Shown: positions 43,142 through 53,831, numbered from the stretch's first letter. The stretch: 64,000 nucleotides of DNA from Candidatus Fermentithermobacillaceae bacterium (GCA_012837895.1 DUQH01000029.1:1-64000), one strand, 5' to 3'. The notes: a model not told the origin generated them from the sequence alone. Numbers and translations are program-made.

Positions 43142-44596
43142 GTGATTCACTCGGCTCGGGATCCTGTGAAACAAGTCCTGGACACCGTTGCTTCAGCCAT
43201 CCGGGAATACAACATGATTGAACCAGGCCACAGAGTAATCTGCGCTGTTTCCGGCGGGCCTGATTCCATGTGTTTGTTGGACAGCCTTCACGTCCTATCC
43301 AGTGAGATGGGCTTCAGCCTATATGTAGCCCACCTTCATCACCACATGCGCGGCGAGCAAGCTGACAAAGACGCCCAACTTGTTGTGGATTTTGCCACGT
43401 CGCGGGATATTCCTGTTGAGGTAGGCCACGCAGAGGTTTTCAAGCTTGCAGACACCTTGAAAGTTGGGGTTGAGGAAGCGGGCAGGATTGCCAGGTACGA
43501 TTTCTTCTTCAGATTGATGAAGCAGATTGGCGCCCATAGGATTGCTTTGGGCCACAACATGAACGATCAAGCTGAGACAGTGATCATGAGGCTGGTCCGG
43601 GGAGCGGGAACCCAGGGCTTAGCAGGCATCCCGCCTGTTAACGGCCCGGTGATAAGGCCGGTTATCCAAGTCCCAAGGGCGCTCATCGAGGAGTACTGCC
43701 GCCAGCGAAACCTCCCGGTGATAACCGACGTATATAATCTTGATCTCAAATATACGAGAAACCTGGTAAGGTACAAGATCATTCCCGGACTCGCAGATAT
43801 GCTGAATCCGTCTCTGATTGAGACCTTAGCTAAGACGGCAAAGGTCTTGAGATGGGACGCGGATTTTCTTGAGGAGCAGGCAGAAGCAGCGTTTCTCAAC
43901 GCTTCAATGAAAGAAGGCAGGGTTACCCTGGTCAGCGAAGAGAGTTTGCAGGTTCTTCCTAAAGCCATTGGGTCAAGGGTATTGGAAAAAGCCTGGCAGG
44001 AATGCACCGGAGAAACAGATAGTTTAGAGATGAGCCACATTCTGCGGTTGTTGGAAGGCAGCGAGGATACCCTTTCGTTGCCAGGGAAGGTAACTGCCCA
44101 CAGGTATCAGGGGTACATCAGTTTTTACCCGCCTCCGCCGGAAGACGTTGATATTAAGATCCAAGTACCGGGACAGACTTTTGTGCCTCAGTTAGGCTTA
44201 TGTGTCAAGACCAGGATTCTAAAAAACCCCGGCGGTGAGGATCGGAGGAGCAGGTTTACGCAGCAAAAGAGCTTTTTTATGCTGGAATTAAAGGCATGGG
44301 CGGACTACAATAAATGTGAGGGAGAAATCCGGCTCCGTACGAGACGGACAGGTGACAGGATTGCCCCCTTGGGGATGCAAGGGAACGAGAAGACAGTCAA
44401 AGATCTGCTCATATCCATGCGTGTCCCTCGCTACTACCGCAGTTTTGTCCCTATTTTTGTATCTGGAGACAAGCTTGTTTGGGTTGGGGGTTTCCGGTTA
44501 AGCGAGCAGTTCAAGGTGGGCGCTGATAGCTGTAAGATTATTGAAATCGAGATAGAGCCGTTATTGCGGAAAAGGCAGAATTGTGCTACGATTTAG
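43142..44596 (+). CDS. tilS: tRNA(Ile)-lysidine synthetase
   Basis: TilS changes C34 of tRNA-Ile(CAU) to lysidine so that it reads AUA. The 484-residue protein has the PP-loop SGGPDS (37-42), the catalytic-domain motif LGHNMNDQAETVIMRLVRGAG, and the C-terminal TilS domain with RTGDRIAPLG and KDLLISMRVPRYYRSFVPIF. It starts at GTG. In B. subtilis tilS-hprT-ftsH is the order; the hprT gene is missing here and ftsH follows 66 bp later. Confidence 0.94.
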   Translation: MIHSARDPVKQVLDTVASAIREYNMIEPGHRVICAVSGGPDSMCLLDSLHVLSSEMGFSLYVAHLHHHMRGEQADKDAQLVVDFATSRDIPVEVGHAEVFKLADTLKVGVEEAGRIARYDFFFRLMKQIGAHRIALGHNMNDQAETVIMRLVRGAGTQGLAGIPPVNGPVIRPVIQVPRALIEEYCRQRNLPVITDVYNLDLKYTRNLVRYKIIPGLADMLNPSLIETLAKTAKVLRWDADFLEEQAEAAFLNASMKEGRVTLVSEESLQVLPKAIGSRVLEKAWQECTGETDSLEMSHILRLLEGSEDTLSLPGKVTAHRYQGYISFYPPPPEDVDIKIQVPGQTFVPQLGLCVKTRILKNPGGEDRRSRFTQQKSFFMLELKAWADYNKCEGEIRLRTRRTGDRIAPLGMQGNEKTVKDLLISMRVPRYYRSFVPIFVSGDKLVWVGGFRLSEQFKVGADSCKIIEIEIEPLLRKRQNCATI

Positions 44597-44662
44597 CGAG
44601 TAAGCTTAAGTATGGAAAAGGTAGAAGATGGCTGTGGAAGATGAACGGAGAGAGGGATTGGA

Positions 44663-46597
44663 TTGAACAGCAGGATATGGAGAAGCCTTGCAATCTACGT
44701 TTTGCTCATGTTTGTGGCAATATCTTTGGTTGATCTCTTTGCCCCCAAGGATCAGCTTGCTGACATGGACTTTAACCGGTTTCTTTCCCATGTGGAAAAG
44801 GGTGAAATAGTCTCCATCACGGTAACCGACCAAAAAGCTGCTACAGGAGCTGCAATCGGCACTCTAAAGGACGGTACGAAGTTTAGGACGGTCATCCCGA
44901 TCGACCCTGAACTATATCAATACCTGGTTTCTTCAGGGGTTGTGGTGGAACTGAGGCTCCCACAGGAACCGTCAATATGGGTATCTCTCTTGACCAACAT
45001 GTTGCCTGCATTATTAATGGTAGGGATATTTTTCTACATGATCCAGCAAACCCAGGGCGGCGGGAAGCAAGTGATGCAGTTTGGCAGGTCCAGGGCGAAA
45101 CTGCAGTCAGACTCACATCAGAAAGTCACGTTTGCTGATGTAGCCGGCTGCGATGAAGCTAAGGAAGAATTGCAGGAAATAGTAGACTTCCTCAAGTACC
45201 CGAAGAAGTACGTTGAAATGGGCGCCAGGATTCCAAAAGGGGTGCTGCTTTTCGGAGCGCCAGGCACAGGTAAGACGTATCTGGCCAGGGCAGTTGCTGG
45301 AGAGGCCGGCGTGCCCTTCCTGTCCATCAGCGGATCTGACTTTGTCGAGATGTTTGTCGGTGTAGGTGCTGCGAGAGTAAGGGACCTGTTTGATCAAGCT
45401 AAGAAGCGGGCTCCGGCTATCGTGTTCATTGATGAGATCGACGCAGTAGGCCGTATGAGAGGAGCAGGCATGGGCGGCGGACACGATGAAAGGGAGCAAA
45501 CCCTCAACCAGCTCCTGGTTGAAATGGACGGGTTCAGCGTTAACCAGGGGATTATCGTTATGGCCGCTACCAACAGGCCGGACATCCTTGACCCGGCGCT
45601 TCTGAGGCCTGGAAGGTTTGACCGCCAGGTCGTGCTTGATAAACCAGACTTGAAAGCACGGACAGCAATATTGAAGGTCCACAGTCGCGGCAAGCCTTTG
45701 GCTAAAGATGTCGACCTTGAGGTTCTGGCGAAAGCTACCCCAGGGTTCACTCCTGCAGACCTTGAGAATGTGATCAACGAAGCTGCGCTGCTTGCTGCAA
45801 GGCACAGGAAGAGACGTATCGGGATGCACGAGCTTGAAGAAGCGGTTCAAAGGGTGGTTGCAGGGCCGAGGAAGAAATCCAGGATTATAAGCGAGAAGGA
45901 AAAGCGGGTTATTGCATTCCATGAAGCCGGGCATGCACTGGTTGCAAACAGGCTTCCCAATGCTGATCCTGTCCACGAAGTAGCGATTATTTCACGAGGC
46001 GGTGCCCTCGGGTACACCCTCCAGCTACCTACGGAGGACAGGTATCTCATAACCAAGTCTGAGATTCTGGATAGGGTTACTTCGGCTTTGGCAGGGCGGG
46101 CTGCAGAAGAGATGATATTTGATGAAGTTTCAAGCGGCGCCGCAAATGACCTTGAAGTGGCAACCCGCCTGGTCCGGCGTATGATCATGGAGTTTGGCAT
46201 GTCAGAGAAACTGGGGCCCCTTACTTTCGGCAAGAAGGAAGGGCAGGTGTTCCTGGGCAGGGATCTTGCCAGAGAAAGGGACTTCTCTGAAGAAGTTGCT
46301 GCAGCGATAGACCAGGAAGAGAGCGACATAATCAAGCAATGCTACGAGCGGGCTAAGCAAATCCTGGCTGAGAACCGCGAAACCCTGGTGCTGCTCGCGG
46401 AAACCCTTCTGGAGAAGGAAACCCTGAAGGCAGAAGAGCTAGAGCGCCTGATGGCCGGCAAGCCTCTTGAGGACGCTGAGCCAGAGCCAGAGAAAACAGC
46501 CAAGAGCGCTGAACCTTCCAAGGATGTCGTGGATGAAGGATTTTCAAAGGAAGTACAGCGACTGGGCAGGGTAACCCCTGTTCCTGAAGTCCAGTAA
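44663..46597 (+). CDS. ftsH: ATP-dependent zinc metalloprotease FtsH
   Basis: The membrane-bound AAA+ protease degrades damaged and regulatory proteins. The 644-residue protein has two membrane helices (about residues 6-24 and 112-132) flanking an extracytoplasmic domain, Walker A GAPGTGKT (198-205), Walker [12 protein letters not shown], the second region of homology [20 protein letters not shown], and the zinc site HEAGH (420-424). The tail is acidic. It starts at TTG with an AGAGGG site. A strong terminator follows. Confidence 0.97.
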   Translation: MNSRIWRSLAIYVLLMFVAISLVDLFAPKDQLADMDFNRFLSHVEKGEIVSITVTDQKAATGAAIGTLKDGTKFRTVIPIDPELYQYLVSSGVVVELRLPQEPSIWVSLLTNMLPALLMVGIFFYMIQQTQGGGKQVMQFGRSRAKLQSDSHQKVTFADVAGCDEAKEELQEIVDFLKYPKKYVEMGARIPKGVLLFGAPGTGKTYLARAVAGEAGVPFLSISGSDFVEMFVGVGAARVRDLFDQAKKRAPAIVFIDEIDAVGRMRGAGMGGGHDEREQTLNQLLVEMDGFSVNQGIIVMAATNRPDILDPALLRPGRFDRQVVLDKPDLKARTAILKVHSRGKPLAKDVDLEVLAKATPGFTPADLENVINEAALLAARHRKRRIGMHELEEAVQRVVAGPRKKSRIISEKEKRVIAFHEAGHALVANRLPNADPVHEVAIISRGGALGYTLQLPTEDRYLITKSEILDRVTSALAGRAAEEMIFDEVSSGAANDLEVATRLVRRMIMEFGMSEKLGPLTFGKKEGQVFLGRDLARERDFSEEVAAAIDQEESDIIKQCYERAKQILAENRETLVLLAETLLEKETLKAEELERLMAGKPLEDAEPEPEKTAKSAEPSKDVVDEGFSKEVQRLGRVTPVPEVQ

Positions 46598-46631
46598 GTG
46601 CTTGAGTTGAAGTTGATACGGAACACAACCG

Positions 46632-46660
46632 GCCGCCGGCACACAAACCGGCGGCTTTTT
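46632..46660 (+). terminator. Rho-independent terminator after ftsH
   Basis: An 8-bp GC stem (GCCGCCGG 46632-46639 with CCGGCGGC 46648-46655), an eight-base loop and a TTTTT tail. It closes the spoIIE-tilS-ftsH run. Confidence 0.9.
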
Positions 46661-46827
46661 GTTATTTGTAAGGTATTTTGTCCGCTTGTCCGCCTTGCAG
46701 TGCCTTGATAGCGGGCGGTGCATTGATATTGAAGGACTTTTGACTTCATAGGAAGAACACAATAATGCTGTAGCTGGAAACAAGTACCTTGTTCCCAGGT
46801 GAGAACTTGAATTCCGGTGGGGTTTAA

Positions 46828-47583
46828 TTGACTTCCAAACTTCCGTACATTGGTTTTGCCAAGGTCTACGATGAAATAATGGCGGATGTACCTTATGACC
46901 GTTGGCTTGGCTACATCGAGTCAATTTGGTCAGCCAATGGCTTTTCGCCTGTTTCGGTGCTTGATTTAGCTTGCGGGACAGGCAACATGTCATTGCGTCT
47001 TGCCAGGAGCGGGTACCTGGTAACAGGGATCGACCGTTCGGACCAAATGCTCGAAGTCGCCCGGCAAAAGGCCCGGGATGAAGGCCTTTATATCGAGTTT
47101 CTCAAAGGCCGTATGGAAGATTTCATTACTGAACAGCAGTTTGACGCGGCTGTGTGCGTGTTTGACAGCCTCAATTACCTCCTGGAAGCAAAGGATGTCC
47201 AGTCTTGCTTTGAGTCAGTATTTGGAGCACTTAATCCCGGTGGGTATTTCATGTTCGACGTGAACACCCGGTTAAGGCTATCAACAATACCTACCGACAC
47301 CAACATATTCCAGGGCCCATGGTTTTTCGTGGTGTGGCGGGACTTGTGGGATGAAAGCAATGAGTGGTGGCAGGCTAACCTTACAGGCTTCCTGAAATGC
47401 AACGGGATGTGGTGCAGGTTTGATGAGATTCACAGGGAAAGAGCGTTCCCTCTTGAAACACTTGCTGCCTGGCTTGAGGCGGCAGGTTTTGTCGTAAAAG
47501 GCATTTACGAGCCTCATGCTTTCAAGCCGGCAGCTGAAACCACCCTCAGAGCTTACTTCGTGGCCTGGAAGCCAGGTAGCTGA
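46828..47583 (+). CDS. Class I SAM-dependent methyltransferase
   Basis: The 251-residue protein has motif I LDLACGTGNMSLRL (about residues 47-60), GIDRSDQMLEVAR and the later FDSLNYLLE. It resembles the YqeM-like and UbiE-like small-molecule methyltransferases of Firmicutes. The substrate is unknown. Around residue 170-205 it has Trp-rich sequence (WRDLWDESNEWWQ) typical of this subgroup. It starts at TTG after a GGTGGGG site. The M16 pair follows 140 bp later. Confidence 0.85.
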   Translation: MTSKLPYIGFAKVYDEIMADVPYDRWLGYIESIWSANGFSPVSVLDLACGTGNMSLRLARSGYLVTGIDRSDQMLEVARQKARDEGLYIEFLKGRMEDFITEQQFDAAVCVFDSLNYLLEAKDVQSCFESVFGALNPGGYFMFDVNTRLRLSTIPTDTNIFQGPWFFVVWRDLWDESNEWWQANLTGFLKCNGMWCRFDEIHRERAFPLETLAAWLEAAGFVVKGIYEPHAFKPAAETTLRAYFVAWKPGS

Positions 47584-47723
47584 GAAAAGAGTAGACAAGA
47601 GTATGCAAACCGCTTTCCCAGGTCCGGCTGCCATAGCTGTAGCTAGGATTTAGCGTGTATCATGAGTTGCCAGGGTTCCTTATTGCACAAGATAAGACAG
47701 CAAACACAATTGGAGGGCGGCCG

Positions 47724-49079
47724 ATGCTATCGACAAAAAAGGGCAAGTCAGGTGGCATTTTCAACACAGTAGAGCTGGGAACCGGTATACTGCTTCACTA
47801 TCTACCTGAATCCAAATGGAAAACCCTGTCCATCGACGTTTTCTGCAAAATCCCTGCAATGGCAAATAAACTTGCAGCTCTTTCCCTGGTACCCAGGCTG
47901 GCTGCAAGGGGCACTGCGGATTTGCCTACCATGCAGCACATCTCACGGTTCCTCGAAGATATGTACGGCGCTGCCATGGGCGCAGACGCCAGGAAAGTCG
48001 GGCCTATCCAGGTCATCAGGTTCGGCATAGACTTACCATCTCCGGCTCACTTAGGTTGGGATATCTCCGGCAAGTCAGCCGGCCAGCTTGTTTCCCAGGC
48101 GTTTTCGTTTGTCTGGGATCTGGCTACCAGTCCTAACCTGAGAGACGGCGCCTATCCTCAAGAGGTGTTCGAAGTTGAACGGGACGAGCACCGGCGCGCC
48201 ATAACCGGCCTTATCAATAACCGTCCGTACTACGCTACACTCCGTTTAATGGATGAGATATCCCAGGGAGACCCAAGAGGGCTTCCTGCATGGGGTAAAT
48301 TACCAGACCTTGAGCAGGCTAATCCAAGGGATACATGGGACACGTGGAAACAAACTCTGTCCCAGTGCCCTATCAGCATTTACGTGGTGGGCGAGGGCGC
48401 AGGGGAGGTTGCCGGGTTTCTGAGTGATTACGATCTGAGGTTCCCATGTGCCAGGTCTGAGCAGGTGGTGGATATATCAAAAGAGCTGGATCCTCCTCCC
48501 CTGCCGGAAAACGTCTTGCGGGTTGAGGATTTCCTGCCGGGAGAGCAGACTGTACTGTGTATGGCTTTTGGAACAGGAATCCGTGAAGGGGATCCCCTGT
48601 TGCCTGCTATGCTGTTTTGCGACGGCATTCTGGGAGGATTTTCACATTCGAAGCTGTTTACCGTTGTAAGAGAACAGTATAGCCTGGCATATTTCTCGGA
48701 TACGATTCCAAATACGTGGCGGGGTCTCATTATAGCTACGTCTGGTATTTCAGACAGCGACAGGGCTGAAGTTGAAAGCTTGATTTCAGGCCAGGTTGAA
48801 GCTATGAAGAAAGGTGATATTTCAGACAAGGAGATGGAGAGTATCAGAATGGGGCTGGTGAGGAGGTTGATGACAGAGGGTGATTCCCAGACAGCCCTTG
48901 TGATGCGGTCTCTTAGTCACGAAATCCTTGGAGGGATAGCTACACCCCAGGCACTCGCAGATGCTATCTTGAAAGTGACCAAAGAAGATGTGGTCAAAGT
49001 GGCGTCACAAATGGAGCTCAAAGCAGTATACACTCTGAGGGCAAAGGAAGATGCAGTTGAACAAGCGCACCATTCTTAA
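47724..49079 (+). CDS. M16-family peptidase-like protein, YmfF type
   Basis: The 451-residue protein is the inactive-type member of the YmfF/YmfH pair. It has the M16 insulinase-like fold but lacks the HxxEH zinc site at the expected N-terminal place (the region reads LAARGTADLPTMQHISRFLEDMYGA). In B. subtilis the pair is linked to 5-aminopentanol modification of EF-P. The start is ATG 47724 with GGAGGG six bases upstream; a longer frame from 47655 is not family-like. It overlaps the catalytic partner by 29 bp. Confidence 0.88.
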   Translation: MLSTKKGKSGGIFNTVELGTGILLHYLPESKWKTLSIDVFCKIPAMANKLAALSLVPRLAARGTADLPTMQHISRFLEDMYGAAMGADARKVGPIQVIRFGIDLPSPAHLGWDISGKSAGQLVSQAFSFVWDLATSPNLRDGAYPQEVFEVERDEHRRAITGLINNRPYYATLRLMDEISQGDPRGLPAWGKLPDLEQANPRDTWDTWKQTLSQCPISIYVVGEGAGEVAGFLSDYDLRFPCARSEQVVDISKELDPPPLPENVLRVEDFLPGEQTVLCMAFGTGIREGDPLLPAMLFCDGILGGFSHSKLFTVVREQYSLAYFSDTIPNTWRGLIIATSGISDSDRAEVESLISGQVEAMKKGDISDKEMESIRMGLVRRLMTEGDSQTALVMRSLSHEILGGIATPQALADAILKVTKEDVVKVASQMELKAVYTLRAKEDAVEQAHHS

Positions 49080-50376
49080 GAATGAACTCCTCAAAGAAGA
49101 GATTCATGGAGAGGTCATAGATGGCATAAAGGTTTTCGTGTTGCCCAAGAGGGGCTTCAAAAGGAAGTACGCTGAGATATCTGTGCATTACGGCTCCAAC
49201 GACAATGCCTTCATACCCAATGGTACCGGTGAGCCGGTCGAAGTTCTCCCGGGCATAGCTCATTTCCTGGAACATAAGATGTTCGAGAAACAATGGGGCG
49301 AAGCCTTTTCTGCCTTTGCGGGTATAGGAGCGTCAGCAAATGCCTACACAGCTAACAACTACACCTCGTACCTTTTCTGGACTCTTGAAAACTTCGCTCA
49401 AGCGTTGGAACTCCTTATGGAGGTCGTGTTTTCGCCCCATTTCGCCGACCAATCTGTGGAAAAGGAAAAGGGCATAATAACCCAGGAAATACGGATGTAC
49501 CATGACCAGCCCGGTTCCAGGCTTCTCAAGGAGACACTGTCGTCCCTCTTCCTCAAACACCCTGTACGCTTAGACATAGCAGGAACTGAAAGTTCGATTA
49601 AGCAGGTGACCAAGGAACTCCTCTACCTGTGCCACTCAAATTTCTACTGTGGAGCCAACACCAGCTTGTATATGGCTGGGGATTTCCACCCTGACGAAGC
49701 TCTTGACTTAGCCGCAGGCATTATTTCCAGTAGGGGGCTTAAGCCTTGCAGGCCGCCTGAACGTATCCGCCCCGATGAGCCGGAAGAAGTTGGCGGCGAT
49801 GTGAGAGTGAATATGCATGTGCCTACACCTTTACTTCAAATAGGGTGGAAGGATATCAACCTCAAAGAAGGCCGGGACTTGATCCTGCGTGAGACCTCGG
49901 TAAATTTGCTTCTCGAGCTCATGTTCGGCAGGAGTTCTTCCTTCTTCAGAAAGGTCCAGGAAGAAGGGCTGGCTGACCGCATCAGTTTTTCCTATGAGGC
50001 ATGGCCTGACTATGGGTTCGCGATAGTTGGTGCAGAGACTACCTGTCCTGACAAGCTTAGGGGAATGGTGTTTGATGAAATTGAAAGGGTCCGGAGCAGG
50101 GGCGTTGAACCCAAGGATTTTGAAAGGTTAAGGAGGACCTTGTTTGGCCGGTTCATCACATTGTTCGATTCGTTTGACACAGTAGGGCAGGTCCAAATGC
50201 GTCTCTCGGATACCGGCGAGGACTTGTTTTCATATGGGTCGCTACTTAAGCAGCTAGACCTGGATACTGTAATGTCAGGACTGGACTGCCTGGACAGGGA
50301 GAGAGCCGTTACTACGGTTATTGCTGACAGCGGTAAACGCAGCAAGGACACATCGAGGTTGGAGCAAGAGCAATAA
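49051..50376 (+). CDS. M16-family zinc peptidase, YmfH type
   Basis: This 441-residue protein carries the inverted zinc motif HFLEH (residues 71-75) and the downstream Glu region (KGIITQEIRMYHD), the catalytic set of M16 peptidases. It pairs with the YmfF-type protein encoded upstream; the two probably form a heterodimer, like mitochondrial processing peptidase. The start overlaps the partner's end. The cellular substrate is not known with certainty. Confidence 0.9.
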   Translation: MQLNKRTILKNELLKEEIHGEVIDGIKVFVLPKRGFKRKYAEISVHYGSNDNAFIPNGTGEPVEVLPGIAHFLEHKMFEKQWGEAFSAFAGIGASANAYTANNYTSYLFWTLENFAQALELLMEVVFSPHFADQSVEKEKGIITQEIRMYHDQPGSRLLKETLSSLFLKHPVRLDIAGTESSIKQVTKELLYLCHSNFYCGANTSLYMAGDFHPDEALDLAAGIISSRGLKPCRPPERIRPDEPEEVGGDVRVNMHVPTPLLQIGWKDINLKEGRDLILRETSVNLLLELMFGRSSSFFRKVQEEGLADRISFSYEAWPDYGFAIVGAETTCPDKLRGMVFDEIERVRSRGVEPKDFERLRRTLFGRFITLFDSFDTVGQVQMRLSDTGEDLFSYGSLLKQLDLDTVMSGLDCLDRERAVTTVIADSGKRSKDTSRLEQEQ

Positions 50377-50398
50377 GCCCGCAGGGAGAGGGGTGTAA

Positions 50399-51703
50399 AT
50401 GGTGGACACGGTTAGCGCTCATAGGCAACCGGGGAAGGTTTTTGCGGATATGGCAATAACCAACATAGGCCAGCTACTTACAATGAATCCGGGGAAAGGG
50501 CCAAAGAGAGGCGCTGAAGCTCAAGACTTAGGGATAATAGAAAATGCTTTTCTGGCTTCTCACGAAGGTAAAGTGGTAGCATGCGGGCCGCAGGCAGTGT
50601 TTTCTGAAAAGGTTGAGCTGGCAGCCGGAGCTACGGTAACAGATGCGCGTGGCAAGGTGGTTGCTCCGGGCTTCATCGATTCACACACCCATGTGGTTTT
50701 TGCAGGTTGGCGCGGAGAAGAGTATGGGATGAGGAGCCGGGGTGCTTCGTACCTGGAGATAGCCGCACAAGGCGGGGGCATCATGAGTACTGTGAGGGCG
50801 ACCAGGGCTGCGTCTAAAGAAGAGCTCATCCAAAGGACGCTTGGCTTCCTGGATGAAATGCTAAGCCTGGGGACAACTTCATGTGAAGCCAAGAGCGGTT
50901 ACGGCTTGAACTTGGAGACAGAGATCAAGCAACTTGAGGTTATCCAGGAGTGCAACCGCCTCCATCCTATAGATCTTGTCCCGACATTCATGGGTGCCCA
51001 TGCTTTCCCTCCTGAGTTCAAACAAGATCGTAAAGCCTACATTGATGAAGTAATCAGGATGCTTGAGCCTGTAAGGAGCAGGAATTTGGCCAGGTTTGCA
51101 GATGTGTTTTGCGATGTGGGGAACTTCACCCTTGAAGAAAGCAGGTTGATTCTGGAAGAAGCCAGGAAGCATGGATTTGAACTGAAAATCCACGCAGATG
51201 AACTTGAGAATACAGGCGCAACAGAGTTAGCTTGCGAACTGGGCGCAGTGTCCTGTGATCATCTGATAAAAGTGTCGCAAGAGGGCATAGACATGCTGGC
51301 TGGAAGTGACACAATAGCTGTGCTGCTTCCTGCCACGTCGTCCTTTCTTGGGGAATTCCCAGGCGCTCCTGGCAGGAAACTGCTTGACAGCGGTGCAGCC
51401 GTGGCCATAGCCACCGACTTCAATCCAGGCACGTGTACTGCCATGTCTATTCCCTTGTGTATGACCCTGGCTTGCTCAGCGCTGGGCTTTTCGCCGGAAG
51501 AAGCCTTTGTGGCAGCAACCTGGAATGCCGCATGGGCTGCAGGGCTTGGTGGAACTGCAGGCGGTTTCGGGCAGGGGTTTGCCATGGACGCGGTTATCTT
51601 TGATACGAACAACTACCTGGATGTACCTTACAGGTTTGGCACAAATCTCGTCGATACGGTGATAAAAGCAGGAAAACCAGTGAGGAGCAAGAACAATAAG
51701 TAA
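50399..51703 (+). CDS. hutI: Imidazolonepropionase
   Basis: HutI opens the imidazolone ring in histidine breakdown. The 434-residue amidohydrolase has the metal motif DSHTHVVFAGWR (about residues 93-104), KSGYGLNLETEIKQL, PTFMGAHAFPPEF and the late ATDFNPGTCTA. No hutH, hutU or hutG gene is in the window, so the pathway is either spread over the genome or the enzyme has another role. The ATG start has a GGGAGAGGGG site and lies 22 bp after the M16 gene. Confidence 0.92.
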   Translation: MVDTVSAHRQPGKVFADMAITNIGQLLTMNPGKGPKRGAEAQDLGIIENAFLASHEGKVVACGPQAVFSEKVELAAGATVTDARGKVVAPGFIDSHTHVVFAGWRGEEYGMRSRGASYLEIAAQGGGIMSTVRATRAASKEELIQRTLGFLDEMLSLGTTSCEAKSGYGLNLETEIKQLEVIQECNRLHPIDLVPTFMGAHAFPPEFKQDRKAYIDEVIRMLEPVRSRNLARFADVFCDVGNFTLEESRLILEEARKHGFELKIHADELENTGATELACELGAVSCDHLIKVSQEGIDMLAGSDTIAVLLPATSSFLGEFPGAPGRKLLDSGAAVAIATDFNPGTCTAMSIPLCMTLACSALGFSPEEAFVAATWNAAWAAGLGGTAGGFGQGFAMDAVIFDTNNYLDVPYRFGTNLVDTVIKAGKPVRSKNNK

Positions 51704-51731
51704 TTGCAGACCCGTAATAGCGGATTCGTAG

Positions 51732-51992
51732 GTGGTGAAAACAGTGGATGGGGACAACAAGAAGATTCTTCACGGCCTTAGGGAACGCGACCTGGAAAAG
51801 CAGTACCGCTCCGAGTTTCAGCAATATGAAGAATGGAGAGCTTCGCAGGCAGAGGAGCCTGAGGCCGGTGTGATTGAAGCTAAGGAGCAGCCTAAAGAAA
51901 AGGCAAAGAAAGGTTTTACCAAGCTAGATTTCATATTCCTGGGCCTGGGCTTCCTGGTAGCTCTTCTCTGGCGGGGATGTCAGGCATCGTAG
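51732..51992 (+). CDS. Small tail-anchored protein of unknown function
   Basis: The 86-residue protein has a charged, helix-prone N-terminal part (residues 8-65, many Glu and Lys) and one membrane helix near the C-terminus (about 66-80), followed by WRGCQAS. I recognise no family. It starts at GTG; a second start at codon 2 is equally likely. It lies 28 bp after hutI on the same strand and reads as coding by its composition. Confidence 0.55.
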   Translation: MVKTVDGDNKKILHGLRERDLEKQYRSEFQQYEEWRASQAEEPEAGVIEAKEQPKEKAKKGFTKLDFIFLGLGFLVALLWRGCQAS

Positions 51993-52071
51993 GGAAGGCA
52001 GTAGTTGGCTGGAGTTTTTCTGTCTCTAACTCAATCTTGTGGAGTTTCAAGTCAGGAAAGGGGAGTTGATC

Positions 52072-53772
52072 TTGAAGTCAGACATTGAAATTGCCCAATC
52101 AGCCAAAATGTTACCGGTATTGGAAATTACCAGGAGCCTTGGGATACCTGATGACTACGCGGAGAACTACGGCAAATACAAGGCCAAGCTCACCCTCGAT
52201 CTACTGGACTACCTGAAAGATCGCCCTAAAGGAAAGTACATAGTGGTTACAGCTATCACTCCCACCCCTCTGGGTGAAGGCAAGACTACAACTGCCATCG
52301 GGGTGGGCCAAGCCATGGGCAGGCTGGGCAAGAGTGTAATAAACACCATACGCCAGCCTTCTCTTGGCCCGGTATTCGGGATCAAGGGCGGTGCCGCAGG
52401 CGGCGGTTATGCCCAATGCGTACCCATGGAGGATTTTAACCTCCACTTCACCGGGGACACCCATGCCGTGGCCACAGCCCACAATTTGCTGGCAGCGTTT
52501 CTGGATGCAAGCATATTGCACAAAAACCCGCTTAACATAGACCCCCTTACTATTACCTGGCCTAGGGTCTTGGATATTTCTGACCGGGCGCTCAGGAACA
52601 TCGTGATTGGACTGGGCGGTTCTCAGAACGGTTATCCAAGGGAGACGGGTTTTGATATCGCAGTTGCATCTGAAGTCATGGCTATTCTAGCCCTGACCAC
52701 CGGTCTCAAAGACCTGAGAGAAAGGCTAGGCCGTATAGTAGTCGGTTACTCCTATGACGGGAAGCCTGTAACAGCTGAAGACCTGCAGTGCGCAGGCGCC
52801 ATGGCAGTATTGATGAAAGATGCGATAAAGCCCAATGTGATACAGACGCTCGAAAATACACCTGTGTTTGTCCACGCAGGGCCCTTTGCCAACATAGCTC
52901 ACGGCAACTCGTCGGTGCTTGCCGACATGATGGCGACACGCCTGGCTGATTACACCATTACCGAGGCAGGTTTCGGAGCCGACATAGGTGCCGAGAAGAT
53001 GTTCAATATCAAGTGCCGCCACAGCGGGCTCAGGGTTGACGCTGCTGTACTGGTAGCTACTATCCGGGCGCTCAAGATGCACGGCGGTGCAATCAAAGCT
53101 GTCCCGGGCAAACCCCTGGACACTGAAGCCCTGTCGAAGGAGAACATGGAAGCACTTGACAAGGGTTGCGAGAACCTGGACAAGCAAATCGAAAACGTGC
53201 TCCTGCACGGGGTTCCCTGTATTGTTGCGCTCAACCACTTCCCAACAGACACCGACAAAGAAGTCGAGTTTGTACTGGAGAGGGCCAAGAAAGCCGGAGC
53301 TTCTGCAGCTGTTGTATCGAAGGTATGGGCTGAAGGCGGCCCGGGCGGCATAGATCTCGCCAAAGCAATTATCGATGTGACTGAAAAAGAGCCTGCGGAC
53401 TTCCGGTTCCTCTACCCGTCGGACGCTTCTATCAAGGAGAAGATCGAAACCATTGCTACCAAGATATACGGGGCAGACGGCGTAGACTACTTGCCATTGG
53501 CCAATAGGCAGATAAGACGTTACACCAGGCTTGGTTTTGGAAACCTGCCTATCTGCATGGCCAAGACACACCTGTCCTTGTCCCATGATCCTAACCTTAA
53601 AGGTCGTCCGAGGAACTTCAGGGTCACTGTGAGAGAAGTACGGGCGTCTATGGGAGCCGGGTTCCTGTATCCGTTGCTCGGTGAGATGCGGACCATGCCC
53701 GGGCTTCCTTCCAAGCCGGCAGGAGCAGGCATGGATATTGACGAGTACGGAAAGGTCACCGGTTTGTTCTAG
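52072..53772 (+). CDS. fhs: Formate-tetrahydrofolate ligase
   Basis: Fhs makes 10-formyl-THF from formate, THF and ATP; in acetogens it is a methyl-branch enzyme of the Wood-Ljungdahl pathway, elsewhere it supplies formyl groups. The protein has the P-loop TPLGEGKTTTAIG, GIKGGAAGGGYAQ, FNLHFTGD and the C-terminal PLLGEMRTMPGLPSKPAG. The start is TTG 52072 (566 residues), eight bases after AAGGGGAG and giving the usual MKSDIEIAQ opening; GTG 52039 adds eleven residues. Confidence 0.96.
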   Translation: MKSDIEIAQSAKMLPVLEITRSLGIPDDYAENYGKYKAKLTLDLLDYLKDRPKGKYIVVTAITPTPLGEGKTTTAIGVGQAMGRLGKSVINTIRQPSLGPVFGIKGGAAGGGYAQCVPMEDFNLHFTGDTHAVATAHNLLAAFLDASILHKNPLNIDPLTITWPRVLDISDRALRNIVIGLGGSQNGYPRETGFDIAVASEVMAILALTTGLKDLRERLGRIVVGYSYDGKPVTAEDLQCAGAMAVLMKDAIKPNVIQTLENTPVFVHAGPFANIAHGNSSVLADMMATRLADYTITEAGFGADIGAEKMFNIKCRHSGLRVDAAVLVATIRALKMHGGAIKAVPGKPLDTEALSKENMEALDKGCENLDKQIENVLLHGVPCIVALNHFPTDTDKEVEFVLERAKKAGASAAVVSKVWAEGGPGGIDLAKAIIDVTEKEPADFRFLYPSDASIKEKIETIATKIYGADGVDYLPLANRQIRRYTRLGFGNLPICMAKTHLSLSHDPNLKGRPRNFRVTVREVRASMGAGFLYPLLGEMRTMPGLPSKPAGAGMDIDEYGKVTGLF

Positions 53773-53831
53773 ATCTTAGGCTTGTTCCGGATTCTAGGGT
53801 CAGGGCGTTTTTCAAGCGATATGCCAAGAAA

